DNA from: Tetradesmus obliquus
Lineage: Eukaryota; Chlorophyta; Chlorophyceae; Sphaeropleales; Scenedesmaceae
Assembly (NCBI GenBank): GCA_030272155.1
Contig: CP126196.1
Location: 4,333,501 to 4,397,500, forward strand
Reading direction: 5' to 3'
DNA length: 64,000 nt
A program made the position numbers and the translations under genes. A model generated the notes under the pieces. That model did not search any database, had not been told where the DNA came from, and worked only from the letters and a program-made list of their open reading frames with translations. Shown one piece after another: positions 34,666 to 46,260 of the stretch; positions within the stretch are counted from its first letter, which is position 1, and every line of letters starts with the position of its first letter.

Positions 34666-35436
34666 GGTACTGCTTTCAAAGACGACGAAGTCCGAGCAGC
34701 ACGACGGTAACCTGCTGGAAGTACGTTCCTTATCTAAGCTTAATACGATATTCGATGTACGCGCACAGCACTACTGCCCCTGCTGGTTGCTTCATCAATG
34801 TTCAGTGAGGTTACTGCTTGAGTCAGCCAGGGAAGCGCAGACGGGCCATACCATGAGCCTGATGCAAATTCAGTACATAATTGTTGTTTTTACAATATAA
34901 TGTACAATATAATGTACATTATAATGAAGTTGTTGACGAGGCAAAGCGAAGAGAAACGTCTGCGCGCTACGCTCGCACGCAACCCAGCCTGTGTACGTGT
35001 GCACGCGGATGCGAATGTAGAGACAAAAATTGAGTATACTAATAAAGAGAACTAAAAGACTGTGATGCACTAAAAGCTGCACACCGTCACCCAGTGCTGG
35101 CGGTTATCGTGATTTGCAGCAGAGCACCGCGGTGACAGTGCTGCAGCAGCCAGCTGAGCTCTGGGCCCAGCAGTATCAAGATTAAACATGCATGCTTGTC
35201 ACACAACCTTGACTTGAACGACGACAGGCAAGGTAGCCTGCCTGCGTATCTTACAGCTGTGTATCTCATCACAGCGCTGTGACAGTTAGCTGTCAGCAGC
35301 AGCCAGCTGGGTGTGCTTGCATTGGCTTACATCCTCAATGTTTACTGGTACAACGCATGCACATGTGCCGCAACGTTGCACACAATGCACAGCAGCACCG
35401 CGGTGCCGCCGGGTCAGGAGCAGCACCCCTGAAGGT

Positions 35437-35968
35437 TGTTGACTTCCCTTAACTCCTGTCACACCCCTTGGGGCGGAGGGGTAATTGGTGGAAGTTAGTG
35501 ATTCTGCTTGCACAGCTGTGTTGTACGTGGCCTGAAAGGGCCAAAGCAACATAGTGAAAATTTAGCTTTTTGTAACTTCTGCTACCAACTTCCACGAACT
35601 TAGGCTGTCCCGCTGATTTTTAACTGCCAACTTCCCATAGAGAGCCTCTTCTCTGGGAGTCAAGGGAAGTTGCGGCAGCAGCTAACTCTCCTAAATCCCA
35701 GGCTGTCACTCATGCCTCCCTGCACATGCCTTGCCAGTAAATCCCACTAGCCCCCAACTTCCCCAGTTTTCGCTTTGCCCACTGAAACTCAACCCCCAAC
35801 TTCCACTATTTCACCCCCCTGGTTTGAACAATCGAGATTTTAGTGGATGTTACCATACACGCAGCCTTGTGATGCTTCTTAATATGTTTCTGCCGATTCA
35901 AAAGTACTAACTTCCACCATTTACCCTTCTGCCCCAAGGGGTGTGACAGAAGTTAAGGGGAGTCAACA
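35437..35968. mobile_element. non-autonomous element with ~63-bp terminal inverted repeats
   Basis: The left arm at 35437-35499 and the right arm at 35906-35968 are inverted copies matching at about 58 of 63 bases; both contain GTCACACCCCTTGGGGC. The ~400-bp interior has several AACTTCC copies and no coding frame. No clear target-site duplication is visible, so the superfamily is undecided. Confidence 0.75.
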
Positions 35969-36112
35969 CCCCCTTCACCCCTGTACCACCCTTTGCCCCT
36001 GCATCAGCGGCCTCAGCATATTATTGTCATGCAATTGCAGTTGCGCAACTGTGCCACAGCATGCAAGCCTGCTGCTCAACGCAATTACAGTCAACCCGAC
36101 TGCCGATTGAGT

Positions 36113-36150
36113 CTTCGCTATAGCGAAGCGGTAACATAGCTATGTTACCG
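36113..36150. repeat. two adjacent perfect palindromes (16 and 22 bp)
   Basis: CTTCGCTATAGCGAAG at 36113-36128 is followed without a gap by a 22-bp perfect palindrome centred on ATAG/CTAT at 36129-36150. Confidence 0.95.
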
Positions 36151-36849
36151 TAACACCAGGGCCTGCAGGCCAGCTGGTGTCAACTTGACACTTGAAGCTG
36201 ATGCAACGGCTGCTGCAACGCAGACAGCTGCAGCTGCCCTTCCGAAGGGCCATCAGTGTTGGCCACTGGTCAACAACTGGCCATGCCATGGCCTTGACGG
36301 TCAACAGCTGAGGGGACCTAGTCAGTGCATCGCGTTCATAACAACGTTCATAACAAGTGCTGACCGCCCACAGGGTGCTGAGTACCATCGGTTTGAGAGT
36401 TCTTGCAATGCAACAAGTATCTTGCTTTTGGGAATATCGTGAGGCGCGCCTACAAGCGCTGTACCTTGGTTACCAGGTCCAAGTGACACAGTTCGGTGCA
36501 GGGCACCGCACTCGAAACAAATAGATAGACAGAATCGATGTTACAACACACATGTATTGGCTTTATCTATTCTTATCTAAAATTAATTCACCCTTGCTGC
36601 GCCGAAGTCTGCAGTGCGCCTGATGTCCCTCACCGTATGGCCCCACCACCGTTGCTCTTGAGAATACCGCAGCACGAAGCTACATAAAGGACTGCACTTT
36701 CTTCGGTATTTGTTTGATCAGCATCGCTCCACCTTGCAGCAGCTCGGGTGCAGTGAATCAGTACGAGCAGGGCATGCTGCTGCTGTTCTTGTAGCAGGTG
36801 CCATCTGGCATGTGCTGCAAAAGCATGTGCGTCAGCAACGATCATACAG

Positions 36850-36947
36850 ATGACATCAGGCATGAAGATATCTGTAGGGGCGTTCGTGCTGCTGTGGGCG
36901 AGCATGCTCATGCCTGCATCACAGCTGGACAAGGCTTTGCCCAGCAT

Positions 36948-36989
<42 letters not shown>

Positions 36990-38414
36990 GTGGTGGCTGA
37001 GCACACCACATCCAGGTGAGCTCCAAGCACACATGCCCTAAATAGTGTTGCCAAGGCGCAATGATCATGGCCGGCCAACCGCTCACCAAGCTTGTCCATG
37101 GCACATGTGGCCTGCAGCTGCAGCAGGAGACAGCATCAACAGCAGCAGATACATCGTTGTCATGCAAGCAGAGCCAACCGAATCGGATCATCCACACACC
37201 ATTTTGGAGCAGCTTAGGGCTCTGGTTGTTAGGCACAAGCCCAAGTGCTCAGCACAACGCAGTGTGAGACGGTAAGCAACTGCCTGTCGGTGTGATGGTG
37301 TTGCATTCGTGTGCCTGCCTGAGAGTTCACTGCAGCAGCTGACTCTTGAACACAATACAAACACAATGCCAGCAAGATCTTCTACAGTTAAAGTACAAAG
37401 CACCAGCATATTGCAGCCATGGTGCTGTCGTCCTGACACTAACACTGGTAGCAGCAGGTCAAAGGGGACTTGGCCCCTGGGTTCTCACCTTGAACCCCAT
37501 GTCCGCCTCCGCTGCTCCTGCAGGTTGCAGAAACAGCACCCAGATGTGCACGTGCACCACATGTACACAGCAGTCTTCCAGGGGTTTGCTTTCAGCACCC
37601 AGCAGCAGCAACAGCAGCAGCAGAAACAGTGCAGGCTGCAGCAGCAGCGGCAGAGGCGCCGGCAGCTGTTCAAACAGCTGTTACACAGCCAAGCAGACAG
37701 CCAGGGCTGTGCATCAACCAGCACAACAAGGCCAGAAAATGTGCTGCTGTCATTGGCTGCAGACCCTTGTGTGATGGCTGTGTATCCTGACAGGAGAGGC
37801 AAGCTTAGAGCAGCATTGATGGCGTCACACCCGCGCACAGCAGCAGCAGCAGTGGCTCCAGCTGCAAACCGTGGTCCTGTGTTTCAAGATACATCTATCC
37901 ACCAGCAGCAGTCGAGTATGGGCAGTAACATCCGCCGTGTGAATGCAGCAGCACGTCGCAACAAGACGCATGGCGCTGCAGCAGTAGCAGTAGCATTAAT
38001 CGACACCGGCATTGCACAGCATCCTGACCTTCCTTCAGTCATACAGAGCATAGACTGCATAGGTGCAGGCCGTAGTCAGGACAGCAGTAGTCTCTTTGGG
38101 TCTCCCATCAAACAGCGCAAGCAGGGTGGGTTGGGCTGCCGGCGGCTCAGCAGGCCCTTTGACCTCATAGGACATGGCACAATGGTGGCTGGGATCTTAG
38201 CAGGAAAAAGCAGCAGCAGCAGCAGCAGCAGCAAAGCGGCGGGACAGACAGCAGGAGTCGATGGAGTGGCCCCTGGCACCCCCTTGTATGCCTTGCATGT
38301 TGTGGAGCGAGGTGTCGCAGATGTGGTTGCTTACAGGTCGGCGCCAGCTTACTCGTTCAGCCTGTCTGATGTGATCGCTGCACTGGAGTGGGTGCTGCTG
38401 CACAATGCACAGCC

Positions 38415-38453
<39 letters not shown>

Positions 38454-40433
38454 CAGCCAGGCACATGCCAGCAGCAGCATAACACAGCAGCAGCAGCAGC
38501 AGCAGCAGGAGCCCAAGATACGGGTGATCAACTTGAGTCTAGGGGACTACAGCGTGAGTGGTGCAGCTTGCTTGCACCTTCCAAATGTGCTGTGCTGCTG
38601 CTGCTGCTGCTGCTGTGCTGCCACAGTCCAGATATGCTGTGCAGTTGTCACATCAGGTTTGCCTTCACACCCAGCTGTGCGTGTGCATCCAGCTGTGTGT
38701 TTTGACGTTCAAGCACTTCAGCAGTGGTTGAAACCTTTTTGTAATACACATGCACTGCTTGGTGTCTATGATGGTGCTCACAATCATGTGTCTCTAATGC
38801 TTAGTATGGACAGTAAAGTTTGACGTACGCAGCACTACGACACTTGCTTTCTACCCAAACCCGCCATGCAGATCTACCCACAGACAGATGGCACCCCGCT
38901 GGTGGGCAACAAACGCTATCCAAACTGCGGGGCTGGCTTCAGAGGCGTAGACCCCCTGCACACAGCAATCTGCCGCGTGTCCGGCGACACCGAGAATGGC
39001 GCCGTGGTCGTGGTGGCGGCAGGTGCGCAGCGGCAATGGCATCAGCAGCAGCTGCAGCAGCAGCAACAGCGCAGCACCACTGTCTTGCTGCAGTCAGCAC
39101 CATCAGCAGACCCCCTCCTCACACACTCACCTAAACCTCATCCCGCTCACATCATTGCTGCTGCCACACTGACCCGCCGCTGCACCTTAATCTGCTGCTG
39201 GAATTCTCACAACGCTTGCAGGCAACAGCAGGCAGAACATCCAGACATCAATCCCTGATCGCTTCCCCGAAGTACTAACCGTGACAGCCATGGCAGATCA
39301 GGATGGCCAGCCAGGCGGCCCAGTCCCTTGGTATTGCCCTGCAGGAGACTTCACGCCAGCCGGTCATTACTCGAATGCGGCATCAGACCAGTACGCCTGG
39401 TTCAGCAACTTTGTGGCGGCGGGGGATGCTGCAGCGGAGGCGCATGTGGTGGCTGCGCCGGGCGTATGTGTGCGCAGCACCTACCCTCACGCACTGGACA
39501 GGTGGGTTGATAGTTGAAGATATGAAAGTGTCTACGGCTTTTTTTAGGGAGCAGAATTAATGGAGAGAGGCAGGTGGGGTTGCTTTGGGGTGCTGGTTGT
39601 CGGCTGGGGATCTACAGATGCATGAGTGTCATGCAGGGAGGCATGCACACATCAAACGGGTGGTGCACGTGCCTGTGTGTCGGAATCATGATTTGCTCGT
39701 GGCTGCCGGAGACGTCGCAGCAGAGGAGCATGTGGTGGCGGCACCAGCCATGTGTTTGCGCAGCACCTATGCACTGGACAGGTGGGGGTTCTCTTGGCTG
39801 CCGGGCATCTGATCTGTACGCTTGGTTCAGCAACTTTGTGGTGGCTGGGGATGCAGCAGTAGGGAAGCATGTGGTGGCAGCGCCGGGCGTGTGCATGGAC
39901 AGGTGGGCTGCTGCTGGACGGGACTTGCTGGGCACAACTAACTGCTGCTGTTACAATAGGTGGTGGGGTGCTGGGCAGGCAGGTGTTGATGAGAGCTTGC
40001 CGTCAGAGGGCTCTGTCAGAGTTAACATGTAATGGAAGCCGGCCGTGACTTCAGCTGAGCCGTTCTCTGCTGCTGGCTGTGCGGTGTTTCTGTGAGCTGC
40101 AGGAGCGGCTACAGGACTGAATCTGGCTGCAGCTTTGCTGCCCCGGCCGTCTCTGGCCTTGTGGCGCTTTGCTTTGGCACCAGCGGCAGCAGCAGCAGCA
40201 GCAGCACTAAGCAGCCCGGAGGCACAGCAGCAACGGAGGGCCCCTGCGCCGCAGCATTTAGGGCAGGCGGTGCAGCTGCAGTGATCCGGCTGCTGGTCGG
40301 GGATCCGAGGTTTAGGCAGGCTGGGGCAGCAGGGTTTACAGGCGATAAGGACTGGCCCATTCAGTATACATGCAGGAGGACGGAGAAGTGCCAGAAGCAC
40401 TACGGGTATCTGATTGATGTGGCCAACGTGTAA
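36850..40433 (+). CDS. secreted subtilisin-like serine protease (S8 family) with I9-type propeptide
   Basis: Six exons keep phase to 703 residues: 36850-37015, 37118-37271, 37524-38553, 38872-39022, 39222-39501 and 40103-40433. Exon 1 gives a signal peptide (MKISVGAFVLLWASMLMPAS) and a Gln run. The propeptide resembles inhibitor I9 (RYIVVMQAEP ... MYTAVFQGFAF ... PCVMAVYPDR). The catalytic residues are present: Asp267 (ALIDTGIAQHPDL), His324 (IGHGTMVAGILAG), the oxyanion Asn502 formed across a splice junction (VVVVAAG|N) and Ser604 (SGCSFAAPAVSG). The usual Thr before the Ser is Cys. Gln and Ser runs sit between the core strands at residues ~330-430, presumably in surface loops. The protein should be exported and cleave other proteins; its substrate is unknown. 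Exon 5 has two downstream ghost copies. Confidence 0.88.
39696..39903 (+). repeat. two ghost copies of subtilase exon 5 end with donor
   Basis: Copies at about 39702-39783 and 39800-39903 repeat AWFSNFV ... EEHVVAAPGVC and the GGACAG|GTGGG donor of the true exon end at 39501. The second includes the YAWFSNFV part, the first does not. Confidence 0.85.
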
Positions 40434-41615
40434 CTGGCTGGTTGTACGTACTCGTCACACCAAACTTGGAACTAGTTACACGCTAGGCGCACGCCAAACG
40501 CGCTTTTGAAGCTCCATCGAAGCAGCTGCACTCATTACATGCGTAGCTGAAATTCAAAAGGCAACCGCATGCGTGCGTTTATATTATAGGTTGTTGTGTT
40601 GGTGTGGGTTGGGCTAGTGCTGGTTACAAGTTACACTTCCTGCGCGTCAGAAGCAGGCAAGCCTGCTCGAGCCTGTGCTCTTCCGTGCGCTAGTGCTAGT
40701 AAAAGACGTGGCTGTGGTTTTGCCTTGGACACAACTCCAAAGCACACAGCGGCTTACAGTCTCCGCCAAGCTCTTGCAGCAGCATAGGAACCACAGCAGT
40801 AGCCTTGCAACACACCAGCAGCTGTGCATGACCAGCGTCCTTCAAGATCCTGGCTTTGTCTCGAATTCGTCGTTTTACACCAACAACTTGTGAGCTTGAC
40901 GCTCAGCTGTTGCAGCAAGACCATTAGCATCTCCATGGCTGGTTGTCAAGCGTGGACTGCTCAGTAGTTCAGCAAAATCTTACTGCCCTGTAAGCTTTTA
41001 ATAGCAACAAGCAGGGTGTAACATATCAGAAGCCTGCATCATTTCGGCGAAGTTCCACACTCTTCACAAACAACAGCTGTGATGATAGGTCCAAGGTACA
41101 CCAGGGTAGCACGAAACGCGTTTATTTGGCCAATTCAAAACGTTTCAAACGCGTTTCAAAACGTTTCGTTTCGAAACGAGCTGAAACGCGCTTGTGACAG
41201 GGCAGTACTCCCAGCCTGAGGCACAGGCCCTGCAGCATGTACTGCCTTCATCGTGAAGCGCTATGATGAAGTGAAGACACCAACACACGTATGTTTCAGC
41301 TTTCTCGACCAGATCGGGCCCTTTGCGACGTGATTGCAGTGCAAACATGGGGTTTCCCGCGCACGTTTCATGTGAGTGGCATGAAAATCGAAACGTTTCA
41401 AACGCGTTTCAAAACGAAACGTTTGGCAACGTCTGAAACGTTTCGTGCTACCCTGAGGTACACCATGCATGCTTCACTGCTGACCACTTGGTCTGCCGCC
41501 AAGCAGCCTGCCCTCTTACGCACGTGAACGAGCACATACAGCACTGCACCTTACTGTACATGTGGTTACACACACACAGGATGCTGCCGCTACCAGCAGG
41601 GGGGGGGGGTCATGT
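40434..41615. other. intergenic; hAT-type MITE
   Basis: This lies between the convergent subtilase and small-gene ends. Apart from the MITE I see nothing coding. The subtilase stop overlaps a TGTAA (40429-40433), which is too close to serve as its poly(A) signal. Confidence 0.55.
41102..41455. mobile_element. hAT-type MITE, 354 bp
   Basis: Perfect 17-bp terminal inverted repeats (CAGGGTAGCACGAAACG at the left end) are flanked by an exact 8-bp target-site duplication, AGGTACAC, at 41094-41101 and 41456-41463. An 8-bp duplication with CAGGG ends is diagnostic of the hAT superfamily. The interior is built of GTTTCRAAACG-like subrepeats and has no transposase, so it would depend on an autonomous relative elsewhere. 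Confidence 0.92.
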
Positions 41616-42245
41616 TGCTACTGCTTCTTCAACCACAGCAGGCGCAGCCTCTCTCTGGCATCGACCACGGCTGTGGCTGCTGGCTCATATGCTGCAGCAA
41701 TGCATGCAAAGATGGACAGTCTAACATGACTAAAGCAATGCATGTGCTGTCGAGGCACTGCCGCTACTTCTTCTTCACCCACAGCAGCCGCAGCCCCTTT
41801 TTGTCGTTCACCCTCCACCAACTGATCCAGGCAGGGCATGCAATTCCCCTTGTTTAGGCACATGTACAAACATGCATAACACTTCCAGAGCGCAAGGTAC
41901 GACCGCTGCTGCTTCTTTACCCACAGCAGCCGCAGCCTCTCCTTGTAGTTCACTTTCACCATCTGATCCAGGCACGGCAGTAGCATGAACAGCGAGCGCC
42001 CACTGTCATGCTGCAGGTGGAAGGCATACGGAGCCAGACGCTCCACTGTGTGATCTGGCTTGCCACCCTGCCCCAATGCCCCACTGCCTACTTCTTCTTC
42101 ACCAACAGCAGCCGCAGCCCCTCCTTGTAATTCACTTCCACCATCTGATCCAGGCACGGCAGTAGCATGAACAGCGAGCGCCCACTGTCGTGCTGCAGGT
42201 GGAAGGCATACGGAGCCAGACGCTCCACTGTGTGATCTGGCTTGC
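41616..42245 (-). repeat. ghost copies of the 3' end of the 164-residue gene, stop codon included
   Basis: Beyond the real stop at 42270, units of ~175 bp repeat the last third of the gene. Copies at about 42090-42245 and 41920-42080 still read ERLAPYAFHLQHDSGRSLF ... LRLL-[LW]-VKK. Partial copies lie at about 41760-41845 and 41616-41660. Confidence 0.88.
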
Positions 42246-42269
42246 CACCCTGCCCCAATGCCCCACTGG

Positions 42270-42764
42270 CTACTGCTTCTTCACCCACAGCAGCCGCAGC
42301 CCCTCCTTGTAATTCACCTCGATCATCTGATCCAGGCAGGGCAGCAGCACAAACAGCGAGCGCCCACTGTCATGCTGCAGGTCAAAGGCATACGGAGCCA
42401 GCCGCTCGATCAGGCGGTTCGGCTTGTAGCCTTGCCAGCCGAATGTGACAGCTGTCGTTGTGATGGTGATGCCAGTCTTAAGTGGGGCACCATCCCAGAG
42501 CTGTAGCCAAGAACCTTGGAAGGCTGGGTGCAGTGCAGCATCGCCACCACCAGCAGCAGCAGTAGAAGGAGCTGGGCTGTTGATCTGCAGCCCTTGCAGT
42601 GCGTCCATCCTCCGCTCCAGGCTGCTGATGCGTGCGCCAGTGCAGGCGCAGCAGCAGCTGCTGCTCAGGCTAGTGGAAGATGCCCCGTCAGGTTCGAATT
42701 CATCGCAGAAGCAGGGCCCAACATATTTGCTGCCCTTGGCGGGGAGAAGGTTGTTGAATGACAT
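42270..42764 (-). CDS. 164-residue protein of unknown family, copy 1
   Basis: A single exon runs from an ATG at 42764 (MSFNNLLPAKGSKYVG) to a stop in VKKQ. A Cys cluster (SSSCCCACTGARIS) is followed by a short coiled-coil-like segment (ISSLERRMDALQGLQ). A beta-rich C-terminal domain has conserved blocks GSWLQLWDG, ITITTTAVTFGWQG, RLIERLAPYAFDLQHD and LLPCLDQMIEVNYKEGLRLL. A second copy 1.7 kb away conserves the same blocks, which supports a real protein. I do not recognise the family. The C-terminal domain resembles small sheet domains with a W-x-[GT] edge, but I assign no function. Confidence 0.7.
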   Translation of the reverse strand: MSFNNLLPAKGSKYVGPCFCDEFEPDGASSTSLSSSCCCACTGARISSLERRMDALQGLQINSPAPSTAAAGGGDAALHPAFQGSWLQLWDGAPLKTGITITTTAVTFGWQGYKPNRLIERLAPYAFDLQHDSGRSLFVLLPCLDQMIEVNYKEGLRLLWVKKQ

Positions 42765-44503
42765 GGTGCTGGGGGCAGCTGTGCTTGAAAGCCTGCAACA
42801 GCGGCAAGGTTACAGTCACGGATGGCAAGAGCAGCAGCAGCAGCAGCGGCGAGACGTGTAAGCTGCATGGTGAAACAAGGATCTGCTGGTAGAATGAACA
42901 AATCATTAGCAGGGCCGCGCAGCAGAGGTATCTTCTGAACGTTCGACCAAAGCGCTGCATGTTGCTGCCCGTCCTCACCGTCGCAAGGTCGCAATGTGCA
43001 TTGACTGGATTCCTTCAGGCCTGTTACGTTCGCTGAGTGTCGAATGCACTGGTTTCACGGCACAAGACAAACTTCCATCCCCTGTGATAGTCATGTTGGG
43101 TTTTGCAATTCAGCACAGATTCCGTGGCAGCACAGATAACGCGCCACGTGTGTTGTCCAAGGTTCGCTAGCCATCCGTGCAGTGTTTTGCGTGAGACAAA
43201 CTTGAAGTTTTCCAGATATTATGGGTTTTATAGCGCAGAAGCATCTTAAACAGAATACACAGCACGCACTCGCAGTTGCTTACACACGACACCAACAACA
43301 CGAAGTTCACTGTGACCTTGCACTTAGGTGCCTGCACGCCATGCTGAGTTTTACACTCAGCAAAAGGGTTACAACGTGCAAGCAAGTCATACTTCACAGG
43401 AACAAACACAAGCCGTGCTCGGCGCTGACCGCTGACCATGCCAGCAAACAAAAAAATTGCTGGTACCACAATGCAGTACCTCAAGTCCCAGACACATGGC
43501 GGTGTTATCAAGTACACTCACGTGTCAAATTATCGCTGAATAGGGTGACATTGGTGGTGATAATGATTGCAGCAGATGCATCTCAATACAATACAATACA
43601 CTTTCGGGACTGAACCCGACCCCAGGCACTAGCCCAGCGAGCCGCTATTCCGCTCATGGGGGATAGTAGTAATTGTACCCAGTCTTTCCTTCGTTGTTTG
43701 GGCGATCGAAACCACCCTAGCGAGCCGCTATTCCGCTCATGGGGGATAGTAGTAATTGTACCCAGTCTTTCCTTCGTTGTTTGGGCGATCGAAACCACCC
43801 ATAGCGAGCCGCTATATATATCATTACGAGCTTTTATGGTTTTTGCACTTTTTTTCTTACCAGGGGGGACGAAAGCCTACTGGCTAGTCACACGCAACAG
43901 TCAGGCGAACCTGACTGGAGGGGACACAAAGGCGATGCTCCACCAGCAAGACACGTCTAACACCCCTATACAGGAGGTGCCCAGCTGGGCACCTCCTGTA
44001 TGTAGTTTATGGTTGCACTGGATTCTAAAACACTGTAGAGTGCAAATGTGGCCACCAAGCAACATCTTACAACCTCCTCATGGCGCTACATACATGACGC
44101 AAAAGGGGTTTGGTGTGATGTGTTACATGCATATGCATGCAGCCCTGCAGCCGAGTGCGTGAGTGAGAGCCCAACGCAGCGTCCGCATGACTGCCACTGC
44201 TACATGTACTGATGCATGTTGAAATGCAGCACACATGATGTTCTGCAGCAATGTAAGCCGCCTGCAAACCGCATACTGCAAGGAAGGAGCAACAGCCGGA
44301 TGCATCACAGACCGGAGCAGCGACCTCCACAGCAGCTGCACACTGATTATGATGATGATGATGATGAGCAGCTGCACACTGCAGGTGCTGCCGCAGCATG
44401 AGCTTGGGTAAAACAATGCTTCTAAAATCTTACAGCAGCAGCATCACTGCCTGCTGCAGCTGCCCCACTGCCCCACTGCCCCACTGTCCCACTGCCCCAC
44501 TGC
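42765..44503. other. intergenic between the two small-gene copies
   Basis: No supported gene. It contains the 83-bp duplication near 43640-43800 and a run of CCCACTGCC units at about 44463-44510 just past the second copy's stop. Confidence 0.5.
43636..43819. repeat. 83-bp tandem duplication, nearly identical copies
   Basis: Units start at AGCGAGCCGCTATTCCGCTC at 43636 and 43719, with a third partial start at 43803. The two full copies look identical. A related ~50-bp stretch (CCCAGCGAGCGGATCTACCG) occurs at about 62628, so the unit may be a dispersed repeat. Confidence 0.85.
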
Positions 44504-44859
44504 CTACTGCTGCTTCACCCACAGCAGGCGCAGCCCCTCCCTGTAATTTACCTCCACCATCTGATCCAGGCACGGCAGCAGCACAAACAGCAAGCACCCT
44601 TTTTTATGCTGCAGGTGGAAGGCATACGGAGCCAGACGCTCCACTGTGTGATCTGGCTGGCCACCCTGCCAGGTGACTGATGTCTCAGCAATTGTTATGC
44701 ATTGGGTTCTGTGGGGTATGCAGTCGTCCCTGCGCTGCAGCCAAGAGCCTACGAAGGCGGTGTGCAATGCAGTAGCAGCCGGCTGAGCCTTGAGCAGGCC
44801 TTTCAGCTCCTCGACTTGCTGCTCCAGGCTGCTGATGCGTGCCTCAGCACGACTGCAGG

Positions 44860-44906
<47 letters not shown>

Positions 44907-44993
44907 AGTGTTGCGTCCTCAGAATCATACAGATTGGGAACACAATTCTCTGCCTGTTTGTTTCCCGGCTGGTAGAAGGTGTTGGAAGGCCAT
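44504..44993 (-). CDS. second copy of the 164-residue gene, N-terminal frame broken
   Basis: The C-terminal two-thirds match copy 1 (RISSLEQQVEELKGLL, FVGSWLQRRDD, PDHTVERLAPYAFHLQH, LPCLDQMVEVNYREGLRLL). An ATG at 44993 gives MAFQHLLPAG, the counterpart of copy 1's MSFNNLLPAK, but in a frame one base off; that frame stops within ~25 codons. The main frame is open across the junction (PGNKQAENCVPNLYDSED, then a Ser run from the triplet repeat). Either a one-base frameshift inactivated the start, or the gene now uses another start or an upstream exon. Confidence 0.5.
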
Positions 44994-45052
44994 GATGCCA
45001 GGTGTGCAGGGCTTGGATGCCTGCAGCAACATCAGCACGTTACAGTGCAGGG

Positions 45053-45054
<2 letters not shown>

Positions 45055-45143
<89 letters not shown>
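45055..45143 (+). repeat. (GCA)n triplet run, about 30 units
   Basis: This is the longest uninterrupted CAG-type run in the window outside coding sequence. It sits ~60 bp upstream of the copy 2 start. Confidence 0.97.
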
Positions 45144-45145
<2 letters not shown>

Positions 45146-46154
45146 TAACGGTGATTGCTGAGTGTTACGATACGCAGGTTAGTACATCTGTATGACGCAG
45201 ATTTGACAGCTGGTTTGAGCTGTGGGCTTCAGTCTTTAGCGCTGCAGGTGGCTGGGGTGCTTGTTGAAACCCTCACCTCAGCCAGATCTCGTACTTGTGC
45301 TGCCGCTGGATGACTGCTTTATATAAAATACGCCAGCTTGTTTGAAAGAGCATGTGCTATATATCAGATCCTGCACGAGGTCGGAATGTTGGGATGCAGT
45401 CAAGCACACTGTGCTTCTGTGACAGATAGCGCGCCAGCACAGATAGGGCGCGATGTGCGCTATGACGGTATCGCTAGCCGTAAACCATCCGTGCACCATT
45501 GTGTGGTTCGCAGGTGATCCATGAAGTAATATTTGAAATTAAAAAAATTGCACGCATCCAACAATGCATGCCATCAAGGAAACAATAAGGCCACCGACTG
45601 ACGTTGGCCGACGACAGTGCTGCTAACTGACCGCATGTTTGGGACACGTGGAGAACGAAGCTAGTTCACTTGCTATCCATACATCAATCCAGCAAGGGCG
45701 GTAGGGCTGGCGACGATTGAAGCGGCACAGTAGCACACTGCCAACTTGCGGTGCACTGCAGTGGATGGCAACGCCAAGAATGGCCAACACACACGGCCTG
45801 CAATCCCCCGCCTTCCCCTGCCGGCACACCTTTCCAAATAATCGCCTTACCCCCTTCAAAGAAACTGCACAAGATTACACACCATTTGCAAAGTGCACAT
45901 GTGGCCACCAGACCTTCACAACTACAGATCCATCAACTGGCACCAGCATTGCGGAACACCAAGGGATCTATGGGTATATATCTGTATGAGGCAGCAGTAA
46001 TGCTGTGCTACGCACAGGTTGGTCACCAGGAAGTGCCTGAAACGCCCTCCCGCTGATTCATGTTGGACATACCCTTTGATGCACTGTAGCGTGCTGTCAC
46101 CAATGCTGTCACACACAATGCAGTACCCACGGAGCCACAGCCACGTGCCACACA

Positions 46155-46159
46155 TTACA
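46155..46159 (-). promoter_or_regulatory. possible TGTAA poly(A) signal of LAS1
   Basis: TTACA on the plus strand is TGTAA in the transcript, about 100 bases past the LAS1 stop codon. The motif is short and may be chance. Confidence 0.35.
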
Positions 46160-46260
46160 CAGATGTTCCAGTGGAAGCCACCCTACCCCTGCGCTGTAAC
46201 CTCCACTGAGCTTGCTTACTGCAGCTGCTGACGCAGCACTCTACAGTCAATATCAAGATT

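Larger units (their letters stand above)
34666..36849. other. intergenic; long-TIR element, AT-rich palindromes, paired palindromes
   Basis: This is the divergent region between the low-complexity gene (minus) and the subtilase (plus). It contains AT-rich inverted repeats near 34890-34925, the long-TIR element and the paired palindromes listed separately. No gene is supported. Confidence 0.55.
44994..46260. other. intergenic; long GCA triplet run
   Basis: Apart from the triplet run, no coding feature is supported. The region lies upstream of small-gene copy 2 and downstream of LAS1. Confidence 0.5.

Noticed and set aside
36850-37271. Two separate small genes upstream of the subtilase
   Set aside because: Their phases join exactly (remainders 1+2 and 2+1) and supply the signal peptide and first half of the I9 propeptide.
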